From contig WFRO01000206.1 in the NCBI GenBank assembly GCA_015486475.1, positions 1 to 14,755 on the forward strand: a stretch of DNA of 14,755 nucleotides, read 5' to 3'. The notes under the pieces were generated by a model, which saw only the letters and a list, made by a program, of their open reading frames with translations, was not told the origin of the DNA and made no database searches. How positions within the stretch are numbered: the first letter of the stretch is position 1; each line of letters starts with the position of its first letter. Of the stretch, positions 7,536 through 13,064 are shown piece by piece. A program made the position numbers and the translations under genes. Origin of the DNA: Bacteroidales bacterium. GTDB lineage: Bacteria > Bacteroidota > Bacteroidia > Bacteroidales > VadinHA17.

Positions 7536-7609
7536 CGAAAAATCTGATTTTTCGAGCCCGTCCGACTGGCGTCAGCCGGGCGGGGATGCTCGCAAATCTC
7601 AGATTTGCG
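7536..7609. repeat. Three adjacent hairpins: two 19-bp perfect palindromes around an inverted GC-rich element
   Basis: CGAAAAATCTGATTTTTCG (7536-7554) and CGCAAATCTCAGATTTGCG (7591-7609) each have perfect 9-bp arms around one central base. Between them is the inverted copy of the 44-bp family (7556-7590). The two outer palindromes resemble each other in layout (CG, A-rich, ATCT centre), so the block is symmetric as a whole. Confidence 0.85.
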
Positions 7610-7766
7610 GCATTTGGAGTTGTTTTCGCATCATCCTTCGTCCGCCGTAGCCTCCGGCGAAGGCGGAGCTCCCTCCTCCCTCCTCCCTACTCTTCCCACT
7701 CTTCGACTTTTTGACACTTCGACCTTTTCGACTTCTCCCCCTTCGCCTTTCCTTCTTCTTTCAGTA

Positions 7767-7811
7767 ATGCGGAGAATAATCTTGATAATCTCCTTAAATA
7801 TGCGGAGAATA
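7767..7811 (+). promoter_or_regulatory. Direct-repeat operator candidate before the Fic gene
   Basis: The 12-mer ATGCGGAGAATA occurs at 7767-7778 and again at 7800-7811, 33 bases apart, about three helical turns. The second copy ends five bases before the -7 element at 7817. Between them, GGAGA (7771-7775) and TCTCC form a loose inverted repeat. A protein bound to these sites would block the promoter. Confidence 0.5.
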
Positions 7812-7816
7812 TTTAC

Positions 7817-7824
7817 TATATTTG
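7817..7824 (+). promoter_or_regulatory. Promoter -7 element of the Fic gene
   Basis: TATATTTG matches TAnnTTTG exactly, 16 bases before the first ATG at 7841. The -33 position has only TTA (7794-7796, spacing 20), so the promoter may need help or be weak. Confidence 0.55.
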
Positions 7825-7840
7825 TAGCACAATAGAGGAA

Positions 7841-8947
7841 ATGATGGTGAAATACATTTATCAATACCGAAACTGGACCGATTTTATCTGGGATGAGAAG
7901 GAAGTTCATCTGCTGCTGGGGAAAGTCCGTTATTTGCAGGGTATGATCTTCGGCCGGATAAATGCTTTGGGATTCTCCCTCCGGAACGAGACATTGCTTA
8001 ATACTTTGACACTTGATGTCCTGGGATCATCAGAGATAGAGGGCGAAATCCTGGATCATGATCAGGTGCGTTCATCCATTGCCAGAAGATTGGGACTGGA
8101 GTATGCCGGCATGGTTCATTCTGACAGATATGTGGAAGGTGTTGTAGAGATGATGCTTGATGCCACGCGGAATTTCAACAAACCCCTTGACGAAGAAAGG
8201 TTATTCAGCTGGCACACCGCCCTTTTCCCGACAGGCAGAAGCGGATTGCATAAAATAGATGTTGGTTCCTACAGAACCGGGGAGATGCAGGTCGTATCAG
8301 GGGCCATGGGAAAAGAAAAGATACATTATCAGGCACCTCCGCCCCGGGAGGTAAAATATGAGATGGACAGGTTTCTCGACTGGTTTAATACGGACAACCG
8401 GATCGATCTGATCATAAAAGCGGCGATCGCTCATTTCCGGTTTATCATCATTCATCCTTTTGACGATGGCAACGGAAGGATCGCCAGAGCGATCTCGGAT
8501 CTGCTGCTGGCCCGTTCAGAGCAGAGCTCCCAACGGTTCTACAGTCTTTCGGATCAGATCCTGCGGGAAAGAAAGGCCTATTACGAGACTTTGCAAAAGA
8601 CGCAATACAAGGACAGAGATATAACCGAATGGATCCTCTGGTTTATGAACTGCTTATACCGGGCGCTGGAAAATACGGAAAGTACGATAAAAAGGGCCGT
8701 CCACAAGGCCGATTTCTGGGACAGGCATCAGGACACGGAACTGAACAGTCGCCAAAGATTAATGATCAACAAGTTGCTGGATGGATTTAGCGGTAAGTTG
8801 AAGACATCCAAATGGGCCAGGATCACCAGGTGTTCCCAGGACACAGCCTTAAGGGACATAAAAGATCTGATCGGAAAAGGGATATTGAGGCAGGACAGTT
8901 CCGGAGGAAGAAGCACAAGTTATGTATTGAATGAAATGCAGACATAG
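7841..8947 (+). CDS. Fic-domain protein with N-terminal inhibitory helix and C-terminal winged-helix-like domain
   Basis: The 368-aa protein has an intact Fic motif HPFDDGNGRIAR (205-216), so it should be an active nucleotidyl (usually AMP) transferase. The segment SSEIEG (63-68) fits the [S/T]xxxE[G/N] inhibitory motif placed N-terminal to the Fic core, which marks a class II self-inhibited Fic protein. Residues 1-80 resemble the DUF4172-type N-terminal domain usual in this group. Residues about 300-365 (QRLMINKLLDG...SQDTALRDIKDLIGKGILRQD) look like a winged helix with a recognition helix near 332-345. ATG codons at 7841 and 7844 are both possible; an AGAGGA site fits the second better. The gene stands alone between repeat-filled spacers, without an antitoxin gene. 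Self-regulation at the direct repeats upstream is possible. Confidence 0.93.
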   Translation: MMVKYIYQYRNWTDFIWDEKEVHLLLGKVRYLQGMIFGRINALGFSLRNETLLNTLTLDVLGSSEIEGEILDHDQVRSSIARRLGLEYAGMVHSDRYVEGVVEMMLDATRNFNKPLDEERLFSWHTALFPTGRSGLHKIDVGSYRTGEMQVVSGAMGKEKIHYQAPPPREVKYEMDRFLDWFNTDNRIDLIIKAAIAHFRFIIIHPFDDGNGRIARAISDLLLARSEQSSQRFYSLSDQILRERKAYYETLQKTQYKDRDITEWILWFMNCLYRALENTESTIKRAVHKADFWDRHQDTELNSRQRLMINKLLDGFSGKLKTSKWARITRCSQDTALRDIKDLIGKGILRQDSSGGRSTSYVLNEMQT

Positions 8948-8965
8948 CAGTTGCATGCTTTTTTT
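8936..8965 (+). terminator. Weak intrinsic terminator candidate after the Fic gene
   Basis: ATGCA (8936-8940) and TGCAT (8952-8956) can pair around an 11-base loop, followed by GC and a run of seven T (8959-8965). The stem is only 5 bp and overlaps the gene end, so this is tentative. Confidence 0.3.
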
Positions 8966-8976
8966 ACCGCAGGCAT

Positions 8977-9083
8977 AACTGCGGCTACTATACTATGACC
9001 CCTCCCCGTCCGAACGGATGAATCCGTTCATCCGGGCGGGCCTTGCTCCGCCGTAGCGGCTACGCAGAGGCGCAGCGGGGTCT
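8977..9083 (+). repeat. 107-bp composite palindromic element, copy 1
   Basis: It starts AACTGCGGCTACTAT, then has GACCCC (8997-9002) matched by GGGGTC (9077-9082) as terminal inverted bases. Inside are a hairpin formed by GGATGAA (9016-9022) and TTCATCC, and GCTCCGCCGTAGCGGCTACG. A second copy with two extra segments lies at 10447-10627. It begins 29 bases after the Fic stop codon. Confidence 0.88.
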
Positions 9084-9163
9084 GGGAAGTGTGGAGGTTG
9101 GAGGTTGGAGGTACAAGTTAAAAGTTAAAAGTGAGCTAAAGTTAAGAGTTGAAGGAGCGTAAT

Positions 9164-9207
9164 CACCCAGCACCCCCGCCCGGCTGACGCCAGTCGGACG
9201 GGCAGCA
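9164..9207 (+). repeat. 44-bp GC-rich hairpin element, copy 2
   Basis: Identical over 44 bases to 7378-7421 and likewise preceded by an AGTTAAA tract and followed by TGTACCC-type units and a GGAGTGTGGAGT tract. It stands upstream of the KilA-N gene just as copy 1 stands upstream of the Fic gene. Confidence 0.9.
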
Positions 9208-9303
9208 ACTTGTACCCTGCACCCTTAAAGAAGTTTGGAGTGTGGAGTGACTAGAGTTTGGAGTTAAAAGTTAAAAGTGTGAACTAAAGTTAAAAGTTGT
9301 GTG

Positions 9304-9415
9304 CTCTTCGCGGCACTTCGCGGAATCTTTGCGCGACTTTGCGTAATAGCAAGGATTCCATAAGGTTAAGCTATTACGCAAAGGTTCGCAGAGCTGCCCG
9401 CAAAGGTACGCAGAG
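9304..9415. repeat. Large inverted repeat of TTTGCG units with ~46-bp arms
   Basis: The inner arms TTTGCGTAATAGC (9338-9350) and GCTATTACGCAAA (9370-9382) are perfect 13-bp complements around 19 bases. The similarity continues outward imperfectly to 9304 and 9415. Both arms are made of roughly 10-bp CTTTGCGNNNN-type units in opposite directions. A long hairpin or cruciform can form. Confidence 0.85.
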
Positions 9416-9520
9416 GGGGGTGTGGTCTGAGGATTGAAAATTTGATGGTCAATGGATGGAGTCTCGATCATTTGAGAACGAAAAACGACCGGGGAGTTAT
9501 TATTAATTCTCTGAATTTAC

Positions 9521-9528
9521 TAACTTTG
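9521..9528 (+). promoter_or_regulatory. Promoter -7 element of the KilA-N gene
   Basis: TAACTTTG fits TAnnTTTG exactly and lies 28 bases before the preferred ATG at 9556. At the -33 position there is only TTA (9497-9499, spacing 21). The element lies inside the longer open frame from 9442, which argues that the upstream ATG is not the real start. Confidence 0.5.
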
Positions 9529-9555
9529 AGTGAGGTGAAAAATTTATGGATGCTT

Positions 9556-10434
9556 ATGACGGATACAAAAAAGATCAAGGTTGAGGACAAATTAATATCT
9601 ATTGTCAGGCAGAATGACCAGGATTATATTTGCTTAACTGATATGGTTCGAGGGGAAGAGGGGAATGACCATATCAGAAACTGGATGAGAAACAGAAATA
9701 CCGTTGAGTTTCTGGGACTTTGGGAAACATTACATAATCCGGAATTTAAAGGTGTCGAATTCGACAGGTTTAGAAAAGAGGCAGGTTTGAACACCTTCAA
9801 CCTTACTCCGAAAAAATGGATCGAAGCAACAAATGCAATAGGAATCATTTCCAGATCAGGAAGATATGGCGGAACCTATGCACATAAAGACCTGGCATTT
9901 GAGTTTGGAGCATGGATCAGTCCTATGTTCAAACTACTACTCATCAAAGAATTCCAGCGATTAAAAGAGATCGAAAATAACCGGTATAATCTGGAGTGGA
10001 ATGTGAAGCGGATCTTAACAAAAACAAATTATCGGGTTCACACTGATGCCATAAAGAACTTTATTATACCGGAAAGAGATTATGAAAAAGATAAAGAATG
10101 GCTGATCTATGCGGAAGAAGCGGACCTGCTCAATGTATCGTTATTCGGATGTACGGCAAAAGACTGGCGGGATGCCAATCCGGAACTTGCAAAAAATGGG
10201 ATGAATATCAGGGATATTGCAAGTATCAATGAACTCGTTGTTTTATCAAATCTGGAAAACCTGAATGCTTTAATGATCGAACGAGGCCTGGATAAAAGGG
10301 AAAGATATCTGCAACTAAAAAATGTTGCACAAAAACAATTGAGTATTCTGAATGACAAGGATTTTATAAGATCCGTGAAAAAAATGAATGAAACGACCTA
10401 TCTGAACAATAATAACAGACAAAAAAATAAATAA
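9556..10434 (+). CDS. KilA-N domain-containing protein
   Basis: From the ATG at 9556 the protein has 292 aa. The KilA-N domain spans about residues 11-138, with the typical YICLTDM...DHIRNWMRNRNTVEFLGLWE opening and the GGTYAHKDLAFEFGAWISP core (105-123), then FKLLLIKEFQRLKE. The C-terminal part (about 140-290) is helical and charged and has no second domain I recognise. KilA-N is a DNA-binding domain of phages and large DNA viruses that also occurs as lone genes in Bacteroidota chromosomes; roles include regulation and phage defence or anti-repression, and none can be fixed here. I reject the ATG at 9442 because a good -7 element lies downstream of it; ATG at 9550 is an alternative. The gene is AT-rich compared with dinB and dnaE and is flanked by repeat elements, so acquisition is likely. 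Confidence 0.9.
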   Translation: MTDTKKIKVEDKLISIVRQNDQDYICLTDMVRGEEGNDHIRNWMRNRNTVEFLGLWETLHNPEFKGVEFDRFRKEAGLNTFNLTPKKWIEATNAIGIISRSGRYGGTYAHKDLAFEFGAWISPMFKLLLIKEFQRLKEIENNRYNLEWNVKRILTKTNYRVHTDAIKNFIIPERDYEKDKEWLIYAEEADLLNVSLFGCTAKDWRDANPELAKNGMNIRDIASINELVVLSNLENLNALMIERGLDKRERYLQLKNVAQKQLSILNDKDFIRSVKKMNETTYLNNNNRQKNK

Positions 10435-10446
10435 CTCTCATGGGAG

Positions 10447-10627
10447 AACTGCGACTACTATCTTACGACCCCTCCCCGTCCGAACGGATGAATCCCTGTC
10501 TGCCGCCAGGCAGGCGTTCATCCGGGCGGGCCTTGCTTCGCCGAAGCGGCTACGCGCCGCGCCGTCGGCTCCCTTCGACGAGCTCAGGAACTGCCTTTGG
10601 CGGCCGATGGAAGGCGCAGCGGGGTCT
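10447..10627 (+). repeat. Composite palindromic element, copy 2, with two extra internal segments
   Basis: It matches 8977-9083 at both ends and in the middle, but is 181 bp long. A 20-bp imperfect palindrome (CTGTCTGCCGCCAGGCAGGC, 10496-10515) sits exactly between AATCC and GTTCATCC, which are adjacent in copy 1. About 54 bp (near 10556-10610, including CCCTTCGACGAGCTCAGG) separate CTACGC from GGCGCAGC. It starts 12 bases after the KilA-N stop codon. Confidence 0.88.
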
Positions 10628-10731
10628 AGTGAGTTTGGAGTGTGGAGTTTGGAGTGTGGAGTTGGTAGTTAATTTTTCAACCTTTCAACTCATCAACTTA
10701 TCAACTAATTCGAGCTTCAAGCATCGAGCTT

Positions 10732-10763
10732 CCCCGTCCGACCGGACGGTCGTCCGGGCGGGG
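10732..10763. repeat. 32-bp GC-rich REP-like palindrome
   Basis: CCCCGTCCG at the left pairs with CGGGCGGGG at the right (one T-G pair), and ACCGGACGGT makes an inner hairpin. It shares the CCGTCCG...CCGGGCGGG skeleton with the elements at 7556-7590, 8977-9083 and 10447-10627, which suggests one palindrome superfamily. It lies 30 bases past the 3' end of the S24 regulator gene. Confidence 0.75.
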
Positions 10764-10792
10764 AGCTTCCTTCTTCCTTCTGCCTTCTGCCT

Positions 10793-11644
10793 TTAAACTT
10801 CTGCCTTTCTTCCATCATTCCTCTTCAGTCTGTCCACATCCTGTTTCAGGCGGGCGAGCATCGACATGACCTGCCGCTCGGGGATCACGGGATCGGGCAG
10901 CTCGGTGCTGATGTAATGCACGAACTTCCAGATCTCCCGTATGTCCCGCACATCCACATCGTAGGGGTCATACACCGGGTTGAGCGAGTGGAGCCGCAGC
11001 TTGTGCGCTTCCTCGAGGAGATTTTCCGCGATCTTGAAGACGATGCCGTCGTCGAGGGTGAAAATGATATAGGCCTGGCCCGAGACGACGGTCGACCAGT
11101 CCTGCACATACTCTCCCGTCACCCAGGCGCCGTCGGGGATGGGCAGCATCGAGTCGCCGGTGATCTGGAAGGTGCGGTACTTGCGGCCGGGCGAGAGGAA
11201 AGGCAGCTGGAACGCCGGCAGCTGACCGATGAACTCCGGGTCGGCATAGCCGGTGCGGTAGCCCGCCTTGGCCCGCTCGGGCACCAGCTCGATGTTCTCC
11301 TCGTTGGAGCGGTCTACCGTGGTGGCCAGCACCCGCAGGTTGCTCCCCCGGATGTACACATCCGCCCCGCGCTCCAGCTGCGAGAGCTGGCTCTCCGACA
11401 GGGCGGAGAGATCGACCTTCAGCAGGGTGTCCACGGCAATGCGGTAATGATCGGAAAAGGCCAGCAATACATCCATCGCCGGCTCTGCCACGCGGTTCTC
11501 ATAACCGCTCAGCGTCGAACGCTTCATCCCCAGCGCAAAAGCCACATCATCCTGCGTCCACCCCTTGCGACGACGCAGGAACTTGATGTTCGAACTGAAA
11601 AAATTCCCTTTTTTTTCTTTCGGAGATTTGTTCTTTTTTTCCAT
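10793..11644 (-). CDS. XRE-type repressor with S24 (LexA/CI/UmuD-like) self-cleavage domain
   Basis: The 283-aa protein has an N-terminal helix-turn-helix of the XRE class (about 17-75; WTQDDVAFALGMKRSTLSGYENRVAEP) and a C-terminal S24 peptidase domain (about 125-247). The catalytic serine is S165 in ITGDSMLPI, the lysine K204 in GIVFKIAEN, and the scissile bond is probably A127-G128 in ERAKAGYRTGY. A short coiled helix closes the protein (258-275). By family knowledge, RecA filaments trigger self-cleavage, which frees the target promoters. The gene is divergent from dinB, with only 55 bp between the two start codons, and an inverted repeat there is a likely operator for both. Thus it probably controls the mutagenic polymerases. 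The start is preceded by an AT-rich leader. The last codons and stop (KAEV) lie in a GGCAGAAG-type repeat. Confidence 0.92.
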   Translation of the reverse strand: MEKKNKSPKEKKGNFFSSNIKFLRRRKGWTQDDVAFALGMKRSTLSGYENRVAEPAMDVLLAFSDHYRIAVDTLLKVDLSALSESQLSQLERGADVYIRGSNLRVLATTVDRSNEENIELVPERAKAGYRTGYADPEFIGQLPAFQLPFLSPGRKYRTFQITGDSMLPIPDGAWVTGEYVQDWSTVVSGQAYIIFTLDDGIVFKIAENLLEEAHKLRLHSLNPVYDPYDVDVRDIREIWKFVHYISTELPDPVIPERQVMSMLARLKQDVDRLKRNDGRKAEV

Positions 11645-11663
11645 AATGTTTATATTATAGTCA

Positions 11664-11688
11664 GAAATTTGATCAATTTCTAATCAAA
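11664..11688. promoter_or_regulatory. Operator candidate in the S24/dinB divergent spacer
   Basis: TTTGAT (11668-11673) and ATCAAA (11683-11688) form inverted half-sites with a 9-base spacer. Overlapping this, GAAATTTGATCAATTTC (11664-11680) is a near-perfect dyad centred on TGATCA. The site lies 20 bases from the S24 start and 11 from the dinB start, so binding would cover both promoters. Confidence 0.5.
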
Positions 11689-11699
11689 AGTAAAACAAA

Positions 11700-12890
11700 A
11701 TGACGGAACATGCAAATATTTCCGTAAAAAAAGAGGAGGTTGCGGCGGAAGGTCCCGTTCGTCAGATCGTACATCTCGACCTGGACACTTTCTTCGTGTC
11801 GGTGGAGCGGCTGCAGGACCCGCGACTGGAGGGGCGGCCGGTGATCGTGGGCGGGTCGGCGGAACGGGGGGTGGTGGCGGCCTGCAGCTACGAGACCCGC
11901 CGTTGCGGGGTGCACTCGGGCATGGCCATGGCCCTGGCGCGGCGCCTCTGTCCCGATGCGGTGGTGCTGCGGGGCGATCATGAACTCTACCGGAAATACT
12001 CGGAGACGGTGGCCGGGATCATCGAGGCACGGGTGCCGCTTTACGAGCGGGCCTCCGTGGATGAGTTCTACCTCGACATGACAGGCATGGACCGTTTCTT
12101 CGGCACGCTGCAGTGGACGCGGGAGCTGCGGAAGGAGATCACCCGCGAGACGGGACTGCCCCTCTCCTTCGGTCTGTCGGTCAACAAGACCGTCTCGAAG
12201 ATCGCCACGGGCGAGGCCAAGCCTGCCGGCATGCTGACGGTGCCGCCGGAGCGGGTGCATCCTTTCCTCGACCCCCTGCCGGTGCGCAGGATTCCCATGG
12301 TGGGACTACGCAGCTACCGGCTGCTGCGCTCCATGGGCGTCGAACGCATCGCCACCCTGCGGGCCATCCCTCCGGAGATGCTGCAGCAGCTCTTCGGAAA
12401 GAACGGCCTTCTCCTTTGGAAGAAAGCCAACGGCATCGACAACAGTCCCGTCATCAACGAACGGCTGCGCAAGAGCATCGGCACGGAACGCACCTTCGAC
12501 GAGGACACCACCGACGCCCGCTACCTGCTGCGCACGCTGGTGAACATGACCGCCCGCAGCGCCTGGGAGCTGCGACGCCACGGCCGCACCGCCTCACAGG
12601 TGACGGTGAAAATACGCTACAGCGACTTCGAGACCCACACCCTGCAGCAAAAGATCCCCCACACCGCCTTCGACCATACCCTCATCGCCACCGCCAAAGA
12701 GCTCTTCCGCCGCCTCTACACCCGCCGCGTGCGGGTACGCCTGCTGGGGGTGCGCCTCGGCGGACTCGTCCCCGGCACCCAGCAGCTCAGCCTCTTCGGT
12801 AACGACGAAAAAATGGCCCGCCTCTACCAGGCGATGGATTATCTGAGAGAAAGATACGGAGGGGAAGCAATAGGAACGATAAAGCGATAA
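11700..12890 (+). CDS. dinB: DNA polymerase IV (Y-family, DinB)
   Basis: The 396-aa protein is a complete Y-family polymerase for translesion synthesis. Residues 23-36 (IVHLDLDTFFVSVE) hold catalytic D27 and the steric-gate F32, and SVDEFYLD (119-126) supplies D121 and E122. The fingers/palm and thumb motifs (LSFGLSVNKTVSKIATGEAKPAG, in two parts from 155) and a little-finger domain (about 257-357) are present. QQLSLF (361-366) is a sliding-clamp-binding motif. An extra stretch of about 20 residues precedes the catalytic core. The leader is A-rich with no Shine-Dalgarno sequence. It is divergent from the S24 repressor and followed on the same strand by a DnaE gene, as in other mutagenesis cassettes. 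The last residues (IGTIKR) and stop lie in an 8-bp CGATAAAG repeat. Very GC-rich. Confidence 0.95.
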   Translation: MTEHANISVKKEEVAAEGPVRQIVHLDLDTFFVSVERLQDPRLEGRPVIVGGSAERGVVAACSYETRRCGVHSGMAMALARRLCPDAVVLRGDHELYRKYSETVAGIIEARVPLYERASVDEFYLDMTGMDRFFGTLQWTRELRKEITRETGLPLSFGLSVNKTVSKIATGEAKPAGMLTVPPERVHPFLDPLPVRRIPMVGLRSYRLLRSMGVERIATLRAIPPEMLQQLFGKNGLLLWKKANGIDNSPVINERLRKSIGTERTFDEDTTDARYLLRTLVNMTARSAWELRRHGRTASQVTVKIRYSDFETHTLQQKIPHTAFDHTLIATAKELFRRLYTRRVRVRLLGVRLGGLVPGTQQLSLFGNDEKMARLYQAMDYLRERYGGEAIGTIKR

Positions 12891-12913
12891 AGCGATAAAG
12901 CGATGAAGCGAAG
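12877..12913 (+). repeat. 8-bp CGATAAAG tandem repeat across the dinB stop codon
   Basis: CGATAAAG occurs three times, followed by CGATGAAG and a partial unit, with an exact 8-base period. The TAA stop of dinB is at 12888-12890, inside the second unit. A relative with four units lies at 3477-3508 and is likewise preceded by GGAA. Confidence 0.88.
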
Positions 12914-13064
12914 ACAACATTTTGAATTCTGAGTTATGATTTATGAATGAATTGATAAATAGATAGTTATGAATATGATGATAAATAGTTTATAAAAAGT
13001 AGAAATAAAGTATTGTTTAAGGATCATTGTAAATAACTATATTATAGGCATATATAAAAACACA

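Larger units (their letters stand above)
7232..7840. repeat. 609-bp spacer made of stacked repeat blocks
   Basis: No gene is credible here. In order it holds GTTCATAGTT-like tracts (7276-7320), AGTTAAA repeats (7337-7372), a 44-bp GC-rich element (7378-7421), CCAGTACCC repeats (7421-7440), CTTTTGCC repeats (7446-7490) and a GGAGTGTGGAGT tract (7493-7533). A cluster of three hairpins follows (7536-7609). Next are a CCTTCG/CGAAGG GC-rich palindrome (7635-7669), CTCCCTCCTCC and CTTCGACTTTT pyrimidine tracts (7668-7760), and the promoter region of the Fic gene. Short open frames that cross it (for example 7605-7835) follow repeat periodicity and look non-coding. Confidence 0.8.
8948..9555. repeat. 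608-bp spacer of stacked repeats between Fic and KilA-N genes
   Basis: In order it contains a 107-bp element (8977-9083), a GGAGGTTGGAGG tract (9086-9110), AGTTAAA repeats (9114-9152), the 44-bp GC-rich element (9164-9207) and CTGTACCC/TGCACCC units (9208-9225). It continues with GGAGTGTGGAGT (9234-9262), a second AGTTAAA tract (9262-9298), a large inverted repeat (9304-9415) and finally unique AT-rich DNA with the KilA-N promoter. I see no gene. Confidence 0.8.
10435..10792. repeat. 358-bp repeat spacer between KilA-N gene and S24 regulator gene
   Basis: It comprises the long copy of the composite element (10447-10627), a GGAGTGTGGAGTTTGGAGTG tract (10630-10662), a CAACTTATCAACT tract (10674-10706), CGAGCTTC repeats (10710-10732), a 32-bp GC-rich palindrome (10732-10763) and CTTCTGCC repeats (10766-10800). 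The open frame 10440-10796 crosses all of these and is not protein-like. Confidence 0.8.

Noticed and set aside
7337..7640. CRISPR array
   Set aside because: Repeat units are short, degenerate and directly adjacent, with no uniform unique spacers and no cas genes.
7841..8947. Fic gene as part of a toxin-antitoxin pair
   Set aside because: No small antitoxin frame lies directly upstream or downstream, and the inhibitory motif is inside the Fic protein itself.
8969..8986. CCGCAG-GCATAA-CTGCGG hairpin as a terminator of the Fic gene
   Set aside because: The T-run precedes the stem and does not follow it, so the order is wrong for the plus strand. On the minus strand the stem is followed by A residues.
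9442..9555. N-terminal extension of the KilA-N protein from the ATG at 9442
   Set aside because: A consensus -7 element (TAACTTTG, 9521-9528) lies within it, and the added residues have no domain character.
8977..10627. Integron cassette with attC sites
   Set aside because: The flanking elements share palindromic character with attC, but I see no integrase core sites or integrase gene, and the element's conserved ends do not match the attC plan I know.
8977..10627. Composite transposon made of two insertion sequences
   Set aside because: The 107- and 181-bp elements are far too short to encode a transposase, and no target-site duplication was seen around the pair.
10440..10796. 118-codon frame and smaller frames (7605-7835, 7511-7714, 1904-2332) in spacers
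   Set aside because: They cross repeat blocks and mirror repeat periodicity, so they are not credible genes.
10916..11683. 255-codon plus-strand frame opposite the S24 regulator
   Set aside because: Antisense to a complete HTH plus S24 protein; no protein-like motif of its own, and it would run through the divergent promoter region.
12113..12802. 229-codon frame inside dinB on the same strand, rich in Arg, His and Pro
   Set aside because: A GC-driven alternative frame within an intact polymerase gene; composition is not protein-like.
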